Positions 1 through 9,937 of a stretch of DNA of 64,000 nucleotides are shown here, piece after piece (within the stretch, counting starts at the first letter, position 1; each line of letters begins with the position of its first letter). Source of the DNA: Tillus elongatus (lineage: Eukaryota > Arthropoda > Insecta > Coleoptera > Cleridae); contig OZ023264.1 in NCBI GenBank assembly GCA_964006375.1, positions 14,270,225 to 14,334,224 of the forward strand, written 5' to 3'. Both the position numbers and the translations under genes were made by a program. The notes under the pieces are model-generated. The model was given only the letters and a program-made list of their open reading frames with translations. It did no database searches and was not told the origin of the DNA.

Positions 1-1190
1 TTGTCGCTCTAGACATATCCAAAGCATTCGACCAGGTCAGGCACACAGTGCTGCTTAATAAACGTCCGGCCTATGGCCTACCACCAAAACTCTCTACCTG
101 TACAGCAAATTTCCTCTCCAACCGGAGCATTTGTTGTGGATGGCCATTCCTCTAAACTGTATCCAATTAATGCAGGAGTCCCTCAATGTTCAGCTTTAGC
201 CCCTACTTTGTTTCTTCTCCACATCAATGACCTCCTCTCTAGCACATCCAACCCAGTTCACAGTTACGCGGATGACAGCACCCTCCACTCAAATATACAA
301 TATTCTAAGCCTGTCTCTTTAGCCCAATTAGACGAGGATCGCAGACTCATCGAGGGTTCTGTCTCTGTGGATCTCCAAAAAAAATTACACTGGGGAAGTA
401 GAAATCTTGTACAATTCAACTCCACCAAATCTCAGTCTTGCTTTCTATCTCATAAAAGATACACCAGCCCTAGACCAATCACAATAAACAACCAAGTTAT
501 TTAAAGTAATGAGTCCTTTTCACTTGTTGGCATTTCTGTGGATCGAAATCTCAATTGGCACCAACATGTCACATCAATTGCAGAAGCGGCTGCTAAGAAA
601 TTTGGTTTCCTCTTCCGGGCTCGCAAATACTTTTCACCGGCTATTTTCTATACCTTATATACTTGACAAATAAGGCCAAACCTCGAATACTGCTCCCACA
701 ACTGGGTTGCTGCTGCCGCTTCTACACTCGCTATCCTGGACTCCATTCAGAAGAGAGCTATACGTCTCATCGGTGACCCTACCCCCACCCAAAGGCTGCC
801 ATCCCTTGCCCACCGACGTGCCGTTGGTGACCTCTCTCTCTCTTTTATGGATATCTGCACGGGCACTGCTCAGAGGAGCTTTCTTCCATAGTTATTTCAC
901 CTGCTGCCCCCAACAGATCTACCAAGGGAACAGAGCGAATGCACCCTTTTACTGTCCAGGTCACCAGACATAGAACATCTTGTTATGCCCGCTCTTTTGT
1001 CCCGAGGACTTCCAAGTTGTGGAATTCCTTGCCGGCACATGTTTTTCCTTCTCCTCCGAACCTCCAAATCTTCAGGTCCAGAATTAACAAGTTGCCTCTT
1101 TCCTCCTTGTCGACACCCACGGTACGATATTAATTAGGCTGTGAGCCCTCGTGGTGTGTTGTTGAAATAAAAAATAAATAAAAAAAGTAA
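1..1190 (+). mobile_element. LINE family A, 3' half of a degraded copy (entering at left edge)
   Basis: The sequence translates, with frameshifts and stops, into the second half of a non-LTR retrotransposon ORF2. It starts in the reverse transcriptase (DISKAFDQ), passes the YADD catalytic box near 265-276, and continues to the C-terminal region (NSLPAHVFPSPP) near 1023-1060. The 3' tail (GTGGTGTGTTGTTGAAATAAA followed by A-rich sequence) ends near 1190 and is shared with the other family A copies here. The 5' part is outside the window. Stops near 502 and 664 make it a pseudogene. The superfamily is Jockey/CR1-like by its RT style; the clade is not resolved. Confidence 0.85.
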
Positions 1191-1489
1191 ATGTAAACAA
1201 TCCGTAAAACAGTTACAATTGTTACCAGTCATTAAGTACTCATGTTTTCATTTTCCCTAGTACAAGTACACACAGAGATATACGTTAAAAACAGAGTGCT
1301 TACATTCGCCCCGACAACATCGGGCAAATGTAAACATTACCATCCTTTTTCATATTCAAAATAAACAAATAACACATTTTCAAAAAATCATATTTGTTTG
1401 AATCATGACATAAAACATTTATGTGTCTTCCTATCCAATTTCATCCTATTACATTATGGCATTGAGAAAATCAGACCTTTGAGGAAATG

Positions 1490-2143
1490 TCAACAAACCC
1501 GTCAAAAGCGGTTACAATTACCCCAGTTGACCCTAAGCTTTCAAACCGAGGCAAGAAACCGCTATGTCCACATTAGGCATAAAACTCGTTTAATAACCAC
1601 GTCAAAAACAAAGTCCTCTCAAGCTCCAACGGCAGCAAATCCTTCTGGACTCTTGCTAAATCTATTGGGAATAATTTCTGCAAGAGCACGTTTCCACCTC
1701 TTGTTCCAGGGGATGAAATTGTTTCTTCTGCCCTGGGCAAGGCTGAACTTTTTGCCTCGTTCGCCGGCAATTCTACTCTCAACCCACCTCCAAATGTTCA
1801 ACCACCAACAGTCCCCGATGTCGCGCATAAAATGACGGATATCATTTTCAAAACTAAAAAGGTACGAAAGATGCTCTCTTCTCTTAATACCAGGAAAGCA
1901 TTTGGCCTTGACGAGATCCCAGCAATTGCTCTAAAAAAATGCGCACCAGAACTTGCTCCTGTCCTGACTCGTCTGTTTCAGACATCTTACAATAGAGGCA
2001 TATTCTCTAGTAACTGGAAAACTGCTCGCGTACAACCCGTCCCCAAGAAAGGATACAAAGCGCTTCCTAGCAACTACAGGCCTATTTCTCTCCTTCCAGT
2101 CGTCTCTAAAGTGATGGAAAAGTATATAAACACCGAAGGTGTT
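1490..2143 (+). mobile_element. LINE family A, pre-RT and early RT fragment
   Basis: Frames in this stretch encode the segment between endonuclease and reverse transcriptase of family A (NIQ-type linker, then LNTRKAFGLDEIPAIALKK and SNYRPISLLPVVSKVMEKY). It stops abruptly after the codons for YINTE at about 2143, where unrelated DNA begins, so it is truncated at both ends. It lies downstream of the copy that ends near 1190 but holds a more 5' part of the element. The two are therefore separate insertions or a rearranged one. Confidence 0.8.
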
Positions 2144-4062
2144 GTAAACAAGAAATTTATCTTGTGCATTGGGGGGGGGTCCCCTAGGCAGGTTTTTGGA
2201 AACAATTTTTTGAAAAGCTTTCGGGAGCTAATCTGCAAATTTACTCTGATTTCCTCTACAAGTAACGGTAAGACACCTATATCAATTTTTTTTAAATATT
2301 GCCACTCATTATTTTAATTTATTTATGCCCTCGATATTCGTTATTAAATATTATTTCAAATAGCTACCAATATCCCAAAAAATATTCTTGTGAAACTCTA
2401 TATTTTGGTATAAAAGAATTTTTCACCGAATTTATGAAGCGTCAGGAAAGCGCGTTACCTTGAAAGTTTTCGCCTGGGGCGCCACTGGGCATATGCAATC
2501 CTACTCAGGAAGCCTGTGCCCACCCATATAAGACACCCACGAGCCGCCCCTGTTAATAATATATGGTGCGGAAAATTGAATTTTGGGTAAACAGGTCATG
2601 AAGAATTGAGGAAAAAAACTGAAAGTTGTGATCACTCTATAAGCGATAATTTTACGAAAATTCGCTGAAATTGTGATAAAGGCAAGGGACACGGATAGAA
2701 AGATGTTTACTGAAAAATATCGCGACGAAGAAGGGAAAATCTGGACATATTTTGCGATACAACTTTGACATAAATTTTTGAAAGACACATTGTGGCGAAA
2801 AAGGAGAGGCAGATCATTAGGGAAGCTTCTAGAAGTCTGTAAGAAAAAAGGGGTGGTCAAATGTTGTATTTTTTATTTAAAACATATTTAATACCACAGC
2901 ACAACAATCACTAAAAATATTCGATTTGTCAACATCGCTTTTCCAGAAAACAGCAAAATCAACGTCAAACTCCACACTGTTTTCTTTTTGATGGTTTATT
3001 GCAGGGGTTTATATTCGTTGAAGGCTTCTTCTTACTTTTATACCCTGTGAACGTGAGAAAGAAAGCGAACGTGCTTTACATATAAATATAGGTAGTAAAA
3101 ATATTTGTTTGCTTTTAACTAAGTTCATTAACTCTGATAGCCTTAACTGCTTATCATTCTTATCTCCAGCCAATTACAGATTCCTTATGAATTTCTTTTT
3201 CATTATTTCTATCAAAATAATGTTTTCTAACGTCATATTAAATATGGGAAAACGGTTTCCAAATGAAGACACTATTCTACTTTTTGACTTTAACATTAAC
3301 GATTTTATACAAAAAAGAACTGAACCAATTGACCTTAAATTATACTATACTTATCTTCACTTACGTTAATTACTTATATAATTAAGAGTTATCATTTATT
3401 AGTTACTTAATCAGCAAAAGATGCAAATATTCTCTAGGCAATACGTTTTCTAACGTGTCGTAATTGTTTGAAATTTAAAATAAAAGTGCAATCGCATCGC
3501 ATAGACTTTATCATTAATATTAATAACACCTTGTTTATTTATCCGTAAAACCGAATCCCTAATCGCTAGTTGTGCCATTATCTGAAGAATTTCCGTCCAA
3601 TCAATATATGATGGAACAAGGTCCCTAAAATAGACGACTTGCTAAAACTGTCGTTCCCAGATGATGAACCAAAACAAACCCATACCAGCTGTTCGTTGAC
3701 CATTCCCTCCTTGATGCCAGCAGAAGACCCATTACTTTTAATGAAGTGGTGCGAATTATGAATAAATATTTATCTTGCACATCAAATTAAATGTTTATCT
3801 TTTGCGCAGAAGTAAATTCGCACGCACGACGTGTTCCTAGGAAAGTATCCACTCACCCCATGTCATGATCAGCTGATTCCTTTGTTTGCAACACCATAAA
3901 CCATCAAAAAATCACCACACGGTCGATGACATCGTCCAAAATAAACGGCCCCAGACATTTACATTCCAAAATAACACACCAACAAGCAATGATTGCGAAA
4001 GAGAAATTTTACTGCGTGACAATCCATTTTAAATCTTAACCCAAACCTTGAAAGGAACTTAC
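2144..4062. other. Non-coding DNA, probably RanBPM intron 1
   Basis: No convincing gene is visible. The stretch lies downstream of the RanBPM exon 1 splice donor, so it is probably intron. Positions 2198-2260 match one arm of the foldback repeat at 19875-19961 (AATTTTTTGAAAAG and CTGCAAATTTAC are shared). A run of G at 2170-2178 precedes it. Open frames at 2501-2860 and 3109-3369 have AT-driven composition and no recognisable motif. Confidence 0.5.
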
Positions 4063-4255
4063 CTTTATAGTGTACTCGTAAATTGTTCTGGGACAATCCG
4101 ATGTAGCTAAATTTCACTTTAGAACTCCAGGCTCTCGGAAGGGGTGTTTTGTCTTCATTCACCACCGGATAAAGTCTTTTTATACGGTCCACAACACCAT
4201 TTTGCGTTTCGTTTTGAGGATCCATTATTTTCCGACCACTACTCACAGCGGCCAT
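4063..4255 (-). CDS. RanBPM: RanBPM (RANBP9/10-like) exon 1
   Basis: The ATG at 4255 opens a 64-codon exon that ends AAA G|GTAAGT at 4063/4062, a strong splice donor in phase 1. The last ~45 residues contain [16 protein letters not shown] and [15 protein letters not shown]. This is the characteristic N-terminal stretch just before the SPRY domain of Ran-binding protein 9/10. These proteins are scaffolds of the muskelin/CTLH-type ubiquitin ligase complex and also bind receptors and Ran. The SPRY, LisH, CTLH and CRA parts must lie on later exons, and none is visible between 1 and 4062, so the gene continues beyond the window. The first ~20 residues are low-complexity and species-specific. Identification rests on one exon but the match is dense and ends at a proper splice site. 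Confidence 0.85.
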
Positions 4256-4380
4256 TGCTGAACTCCCTTTCCCTTCCGAACTGTCATCGTGCGCATGACA
4301 TCATACAAGATGGGACAACAGGACAGCCATTTCACTTATCAGCCACTAGATAACAGCACTTGGTTTATTTATTTATCACT
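4256..4380 (-). promoter_or_regulatory. Likely RanBPM promoter / 5' UTR region
   Basis: This is the DNA just upstream of the RanBPM start codon on the minus strand. It is less AT-rich than its surroundings and contains CAAGATGG on the plus strand near 4308-4315. That is the reverse complement of the CCATCTTG core of YY1/Pho-type sites that are common at housekeeping promoters. No TATA box is evident. The promoter role is inferred from position. Confidence 0.3.
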
Positions 4381-5035
4381 AAATAAAACAATTTGATGCA
4401 AAATGTCGTGAGTTGCATAAAAGCTAAGGTTAAAAATATATTAAGTTATAAATTCTCAAAACGTCGTTTAAAAGTGAGGCGATAAGTAAATTATAACAAT
4501 ATCTTCCTTGTATTTTCACAGTACCCTCTGCCAGCTTGAGCTTGCACTAAAATGTAGTTATCGTTTTAATATGATACAGAATAATTTATTAGATGTATTT
4601 ATTTTAAATAAGCAGCCAATAACAGATATTTTACCATAGCAAAACAACTTTTTTATTTCAGTTTTTTAAATTGAATTACACACATGACTTTAGAGAATGA
4701 AATATATTATTGCTATTTTACATGTATGAATTTACGCTATCAGACAATAGATGGCAAAATCAATAACAAAATAAATAGTTTACTTTTTAACGATTTTCCC
4801 TAAAAAAGAATGCAGTTTGCGATTTTGGAAAAACTTCTTTAGGTGAGCCGGAATTAGACTCTCTAGACTTCGTATACGGAGTTTTATGTATAAAAGGTTA
4901 GATGTATTCTAACAATCATTACATACTATACCGCTTCCGTTTTTATCAAAAGTCGTCAATGTGCTATACCAATGATAATCAAGACACATTTAGATTAATT
5001 GGTTTAAAATAGCTGAATCGCGGAGAGAACCGTAA
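4381..5035. other. AT-rich intergenic DNA
   Basis: No open frame, RNA gene or clear repeat was recognised between the RanBPM promoter and the repeat starting near 5036. Confidence 0.4.
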
Positions 5036-5095
5036 ATATGTACACTAAAAAAATTAATGGGCCAATTTTAATGAAATTTAGCAAGTATCTTCCTT

Positions 5096-6281
5096 ACCCC
5101 CCCTACACTTAGTTATTATGGGAGAGGCCAGGCTAGGACTATACAGACTAGCCTGCAATGGTAGACTGAAGATCAACCCAGGCTTCAGGGGCCACTGCAA
5201 AATTCAGGAGATCGTGAAGGAACCCATGCTTGAAATGATGTCAGACTTCGCGAGCCCGCGAATGTGCAGGGAAAACAACTTCACAGTGGAAATCCCTGAT
5301 CGCGGGGCATGGCGGGAGGAGACGCCGGGCATACCACGGGACGCGCTCGTCTGGTTCACGGACGGATCTGGCGGGGAGCGTGGGACGGGGGCAGGTGTTT
5401 ACTCGGAAGGACCGAGGGTAAGTCACAGTATTTCATTCGGAGCCCATGCAACGGTGTTTCAGGCCGAGATGTACGCCATCCTGCAGTGTGTGCGGGAGAA
5501 CAAGAGGAGGGGCTACACCAACAAGCGGATCCTCAAAGCCACAGACAGCCAGGCAGCCCTTAAGGCACTAAGTAGCCCACGGATAAATTCCTGGCTGGTG
5601 AGTGAGTGCCGAGACGAGACGAGCGACCTGGCTGGGCAGAATGAAGTGACCCTCATCTGGGTGCCGGGTCACTCGGGGGTCAAAGGCAATGAAGAAGCTG
5701 ACAGTCTCGCGAAGAGAGGGTCAGCAGAACCATTTATGGGACCAGAACCGGCTCTGGGCGTGTCAAAGAGCACTGCCAGGGGAGCCATTAAGTCCTGGGT
5801 CAGAAACCAACACAAGGTGTACTGGGCGGACTGTCCAGGGCTCAGACATGGGAAGTCAATAATTGACGGACCCAGTTCAAAGAGAGCTGTGGAGCTGCTA
5901 AACCTTAGCAGAGAACAGCTCAGAAACACAACAGGTCTCTTGACGGGACACATGGCCGTCAAGAAACACCTACATAAAATGGGGCGGTTCGAAGGGGACC
6001 TCGCATGCAGACTCTGCGGCGAGGGGGAGGAATCAGCCCAGCACATCTTGTGCGAGTGTATAGCTCTGGACCGGAAAAGACAACTGATCTACGGTCACTC
6101 TAGACCGGAGACAGAGCAATATAAAACTTCACCCTACCAATCGCTGTGCAGACTAGTTCAAGGCACAGTGATTTTGGAATGGGTGGAGTAAGACTAGGGG
6201 TATGCACAATCAACCAAGGGTTGCGGTGCTATCGGGGCGGCAAGGCCGCGGACGAGCCCTGAGGGAACAAAAAAAAAAAAA
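5096..6281 (+). mobile_element. LINE family B, 5'-truncated insertion with target-site duplication
   Basis: The insertion is bounded by the direct repeat AAGTATCTTCCTT at 5083-5095 and 6282-6294. It ends in the family-specific 3' sequence (GGGTTGCGGTGCTATCGGGG then CCGCGGACGAGCCCTGAGGG) and a poly(A) of about 15. The 5' end is truncated inside a C-run. The second copy at 56915-58406 shows the missing upstream part. The intact frame and exact duplication suggest a recent event. Confidence 0.9.
5118..6191 (+). CDS. LINE family B ORF2 C-terminus: RNase H plus CCHC finger
   Basis: An open frame of 357 codons covers the end of the LINE polyprotein. An RNase H domain starts near residue 78 (WFTDGSGGERGTGAGVYSEG, first catalytic Asp). 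It continues through FQAEMYAIL (catalytic Glu), ATDSQAALKAL (Asp) and WVPGHSGVKGNEEADSLAK (His and final Asp). A late Cys-His cluster (CRLCGEGEESAQHILCEC) follows near residue 298. RNase H degrades RNA in RNA:DNA hybrids during reverse transcription. Among non-LTR elements, a downstream RNase H is known in the I/LOA-type group, and this arrangement fits. The real ORF starts far upstream; this ATG is internal. The frame is unbroken even though the element is 5'-truncated and cannot be autonomous. Confidence 0.85.
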   Translation: MGEARLGLYRLACNGRLKINPGFRGHCKIQEIVKEPMLEMMSDFASPRMCRENNFTVEIPDRGAWREETPGIPRDALVWFTDGSGGERGTGAGVYSEGPRVSHSISFGAHATVFQAEMYAILQCVRENKRRGYTNKRILKATDSQAALKALSSPRINSWLVSECRDETSDLAGQNEVTLIWVPGHSGVKGNEEADSLAKRGSAEPFMGPEPALGVSKSTARGAIKSWVRNQHKVYWADCPGLRHGKSIIDGPSSKRAVELLNLSREQLRNTTGLLTGHMAVKKHLHKMGRFEGDLACRLCGEGEESAQHILCECIALDRKRQLIYGHSRPETEQYKTSPYQSLCRLVQGTVILEWVE

Positions 6282-6605
6282 AAGTATCTTCCTTTTGTGA
6301 ATAGCTGGATAAGTTGGTTAGCTAGCCTAATCCGGTCAGTTTTTCCGAGAAAATCCGGAAATTTTTTGTTTCTCCAAAACTAAAAAAAAATATTTTAATG
6401 AAATTTGATACCCGCGTTGCCTTTATATGAAATACCAAATTTAAAGTTTCTGACTTGAGGGAAAGTCAAATTAAATAAGCATTTAAATTTTCTTAAGGAA
6501 ATTCTTGTATCTTCGAAAATAACAAAGTTATTTTAACGAAATTTGGCACAAACGTTTTCTTTATAGGGACTAGAATATGTACCAAATTTCAAGTATGTGA
6601 AAACT

Positions 6606-6735
6606 GGAACCTGTGATGAGCACTAACAAGTACACTTTGAGAACACCCAAATCACCACAACACATATTTCAGAGACCTTACGATCGTTTGGTTGACAAAG
6701 TCAACATCTTCAGAGGAAGAAAAACAAGTTTTTAT
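6606..6735 (-). repeat. Hammerhead-like dispersed repeat, copy 1
   Basis: On the minus strand, 6675-6719 reads stem I, CTGAAGA, a 6-bp stem (GTTGAC/GTCAAC, loop TTT), CAAA, a short stem III and TA. This matches the hammerhead ribozyme order except that the G of GAAA is C. About 60 nt further on in that direction lies the sequence GCTCATCACAGGTTCC (6608-6623), also present near 18280, 24427 and 48880. The same arrangement occurs at 24426-24540. Minimal hammerheads are known in Penelope-like retroelements and retrozymes, so this may be a remnant of such an element. Confidence 0.5.
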
Positions 6736-7077
6736 GTTTAGAAAAAAAAAAGTGTGATATAATTGAACAAGCTTACGATAGATGCGTCTATGGCTGTGTG
6801 GTAATGGACCTGCTTTTAATTGACATTGAATTGAAATTATTGGTTTTCTAAAATCCACAAATTATACCCCAAAAACTCTGAATGAACTTGAGAGTGTGCA
6901 TGAAAAAAGAAAGGCCCCATTCCATATTGACCAAGAATTCATGCCTGCGTGTCCAACAATCATCTATGCGATGGGTAACTTCTCTTGTCAGATATGGGTC
7001 ATATCGGAATAAAGATAATAGTTATAGTTGTTTATAAACCCATCATTACGGAACACTGGCTTGAATTTCATTGGCCA

Positions 7078-9545
7078 AAAACAAAAAACCACCTTACAGC
7101 CTAAATAATATCGTAATGTGGGTGTCGACAAGGAGGAAAGAGGCAACTTGTTAATTCTGGACGTAAAGGTTTGGAGCAGAAGCAAAAACATGTGCCGGCA
7201 AGGAATTCCAACTTGGAAGTCCTCGGCACAAACGTGCGGGCATGTCTGGTGACCTGGACAGTAAAAGCGTGCATTTGCTCTGTTCCCCTGGTAGATCTGT
7301 TGGGGGTAGCAGGTGGAGGAACTACGGAAGAAAGCTCCTCTGAGCAGTGCCCGTGCGGATATCTATAAGAGAGGTCACCAACGGCAAGTCAGTGAGCAAG
7401 GGATAGCAGCCTTTGGGTGAGGGTAGGGTCACTGATGAGACGTATAGCTCTCTTCTGAATGGAGTCCAGGATAGCGAGTGTAGAAGCAGCAGCGGCACCT
7501 CAGATGTGGGAGCAGTATTCGAGCTTTGGCCTTATTTGTGAAGTATATAAGGTATCAGATTAGCTGGTTAAAAGTATTTGCGAGCCCGGTAGAGGAAACC
7601 TGATTTGTCAGCAGCCGCTTCTGATATGACATGGTGGTGCCAATTGAGATTTCGATCCACAGAAATGCCAACAAGTGAAAATGACTCCTTACTTTGAATA
7701 ACTTGGTTGTTCATTGTGATGGGTCTAGGTCTGGTGTATCTCTTATGAGATAGAAAGCAAGACAGATTTGGTGGAGTTGAATTGTACAAGATTTCTACTT
7801 CCCCAGTCTAATATTTTTTGGAGATTCACAGAGACAGAACCCTCCATGAGTCTGTGATCCTCATCTAATTGGGCTGAAGAGACAGGCTTAGAATATTGTA
7901 TATTTGAGTTAAGGGTGCTGTCGTCCGCGTAACTGCGAACTGCGTTGGATGTGCTAGAGAGGAGGTCATTGATGTGGAGAAGAAACAAAGTAGGGGCTTA
8001 AATCTGAACCTTGAGGGACTCCTGCATTAATTGGATACAGTTTAGAGAAATGGCCATCCATGACAACAGAAATGCTCCGGTTAGAGGAAATTTGCTGTCC
8101 AGGTACAGAGTTTTGGTGGTAGGCCATAGACCGGATGTTTATTAAGCAGCGCTGCGTGCCAAACCTGGTTGTTTTGGATATGTCTAGAGCGACAATCTGG
8201 GATTCACTGTGTAGTTCCATATACTTGTTTCAAGAATGGGTGACAAAGGAAAGGAGGTCGGCAGTTGATCTGCGCTGACGGAATCCATACTACATGTCGT
8301 GTATTAGACTGTGTTTTTCAAGAAATTTTAGTAATTCAGTGTTTATATACTTTTCCATCACTTTAGAGACGACTGAAAGGAGAGAAATAGGCCTGTAGTT
8401 GCTAGGAAGTGCCTTGGATCCTTTCTTGGGGGTGGGTTGTACTTGAGCAGTTTTCCAGTTACTAGGGAATATGCCTCTATTCTAAGCTGTCTGAAACAGA
8501 AGTCAGGACAGGAGCAAGTTCTGGTGCACATTTTTTTAGAACATTGCTGCGATCTCATCAAGGCCAGAGGCTTTCCTGGTATTAAGAGAAGAGAGCATCT
8601 TTCGTACCTTTGTAGTTTTGAAAATGATATCCGTCATTTTATGCGTGACATTGGGGACTGTGGGTGGTTGAACATTTGGAGGTGGACTGAGAGTATAATT
8701 GCCGGCAAACGAGGCAAAAAGTTAAGCCTTGCCCAGGGCGGTACACAATTTCACCCCCTGAAACAAGAGGTGGGAACGTGCTCTTGCAGAAATTATCCCA
8801 ATAGATTTGGCAAGAGTCCAGAAGGGTTTGCTGCGGTTGGAGCTGGAGAGGACTTTGTTTTTGATGTGGTTATAAACGAGTTTTTTTGGCTCAGAAAGAA
8901 TGCGGACATAGTGGTTTCTTGCATCATTAAATGCTTGATGGTTTTCTTGACTGGGATTGTGTAGCTTTGACCTTTTCAAGTCTGGCCTTGTCACAGGATT
9001 TAGAGAACCAGGGCTTTTGAGTCGCTGAAAAGGTTTTCTGTGTATGTGGATTAAATAATTCCATGCCAGCTTGGATAATTTCTGTGACGTTTTGTGAGAT
9101 ATCAGAGGGGTCAGGATGAGAGAAGCAGACAGACACCCATGGAAATGAGGAAAAGTAATCCCGCATTTCGCAGAGTTGTAGTGCCAAACGATATGTGAGT
9201 GTGATGACTGTGTAACCTCAGGTTGCAATGCGCAGGAAGCAGTGACCATGCCGTGGTCTGAGCGACCAGGGGCGGGGGGGTGTCTGATGTTTTATAGCAT
9301 TCAGGTTTTGTAGTAACAAGGAGATCCAAGGGATGTGAGCTGTGTGTTGGGATGCGAGGAAAGTAAGTAGGTTGCTGAACCATATTGGCTAAAGAATTGC
9401 TGCCTGCAATGGCATCCGCTGCTCTCCCTTGCAGATCGGTTTTTGAAGATCCTAGCCATTCCTTATTATGGACATTGAAGTCACCAAGAATAGTGACCTT
9501 GGACCTCAATGTAGAAAATTCGACTTTTGCAAATTTTTCTCTAGT
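7078..9545 (-). mobile_element. LINE family A, long antisense copy (endonuclease end to 3' tail)
   Basis: Read on the minus strand, this copy starts in the endonuclease C-terminal part (ILGDFNVHNKEWLGSS near 9490-9445). It runs through the linker and RT (YADD near 7938-7929) to the tail with GTCGACACCCACATTACG near 7125-7100. Frameshifts divide it into several frames (9575-9111, 9249-8722, 8220-7966, 7988-7743, 7789-7568). It is 5'-truncated; unrelated sequence follows after about 9545. It is inactive and lies between SAP30BP and the left repeats. Confidence 0.85.
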
Positions 9546-9750
9546 CATAAAAAAAACACTGGCCCTTTCACACAAATTGTGTGCAAAATTAACATATCAA
9601 TAAGATTAACGCTTTTTAGTTTATCCAATTTAGAATTTCGTCACTTTGCTATCACCAATTCAACTTTCAGATAAGGCATATTTGTGCCAACTGTCACAAT
9701 TTGACTTGTAGTATCTCCAGCTTTCGGATTTTCCATTGGTAGTGAATCAC
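9546..9750. other. Repeat-flank DNA next to TA array
   Basis: No gene is visible. The end (CACCCTGTGTATATA near 9751) resembles the CACCCTGTATATG sequence that precedes the TA arrays at 46240 and 63680. Confidence 0.35.
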
Positions 9751-9751
9751 C

Positions 9752-9865
<114 letters not shown>

Positions 9866-9892
9866 CATATAAATAAACTATGTTATAATACA

Positions 9893-9898
9893 TTTATT
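9893..9898 (-). terminator. SAP30BP polyadenylation signal
   Basis: AATAAA on the minus strand lies 40 bp after the SAP30BP stop codon (9938-9940), at a normal distance for 3' end formation. The gene would then have a very short 3' UTR that ends before the TA array. Confidence 0.6.
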
Positions 9899-9937
9899 AA
9901 GATACATATAATATATACAAAGATATACAAACTTAAT

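Larger units (their letters stand above)
5036..6605 (+). repeat. Dispersed TA-microsatellite-type repeat, split by LINE B insertion
   Basis: The two flanks (5041-5095 and 6295-6605) join into one copy of the repeat seen at 27303-27600, 54130-54400, 58720-59160 and 59975-60460. Shared text includes TTAATGAAATTT, GCAAGTATCTTCCTT, TGGATAAGTTGGTTAG, a TCCGAGAAAATCCGG-type block and AAGTTATTTTAACGAAATTTGG. LINE family B interrupts it with a perfect 13-bp target duplication. The repeat itself has no protein-coding capacity and is probably a non-autonomous element. Confidence 0.6.

Noticed and set aside
3109..3369. 86-codon hydrophobic frame
   Set aside because: Its composition is what AT-rich DNA gives by chance; no splice or start context.
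5118..6191. Cellular RNase H gene
   Set aside because: It has the LINE CCHC finger, poly(A) tail and target-site duplication and occurs in further copies.
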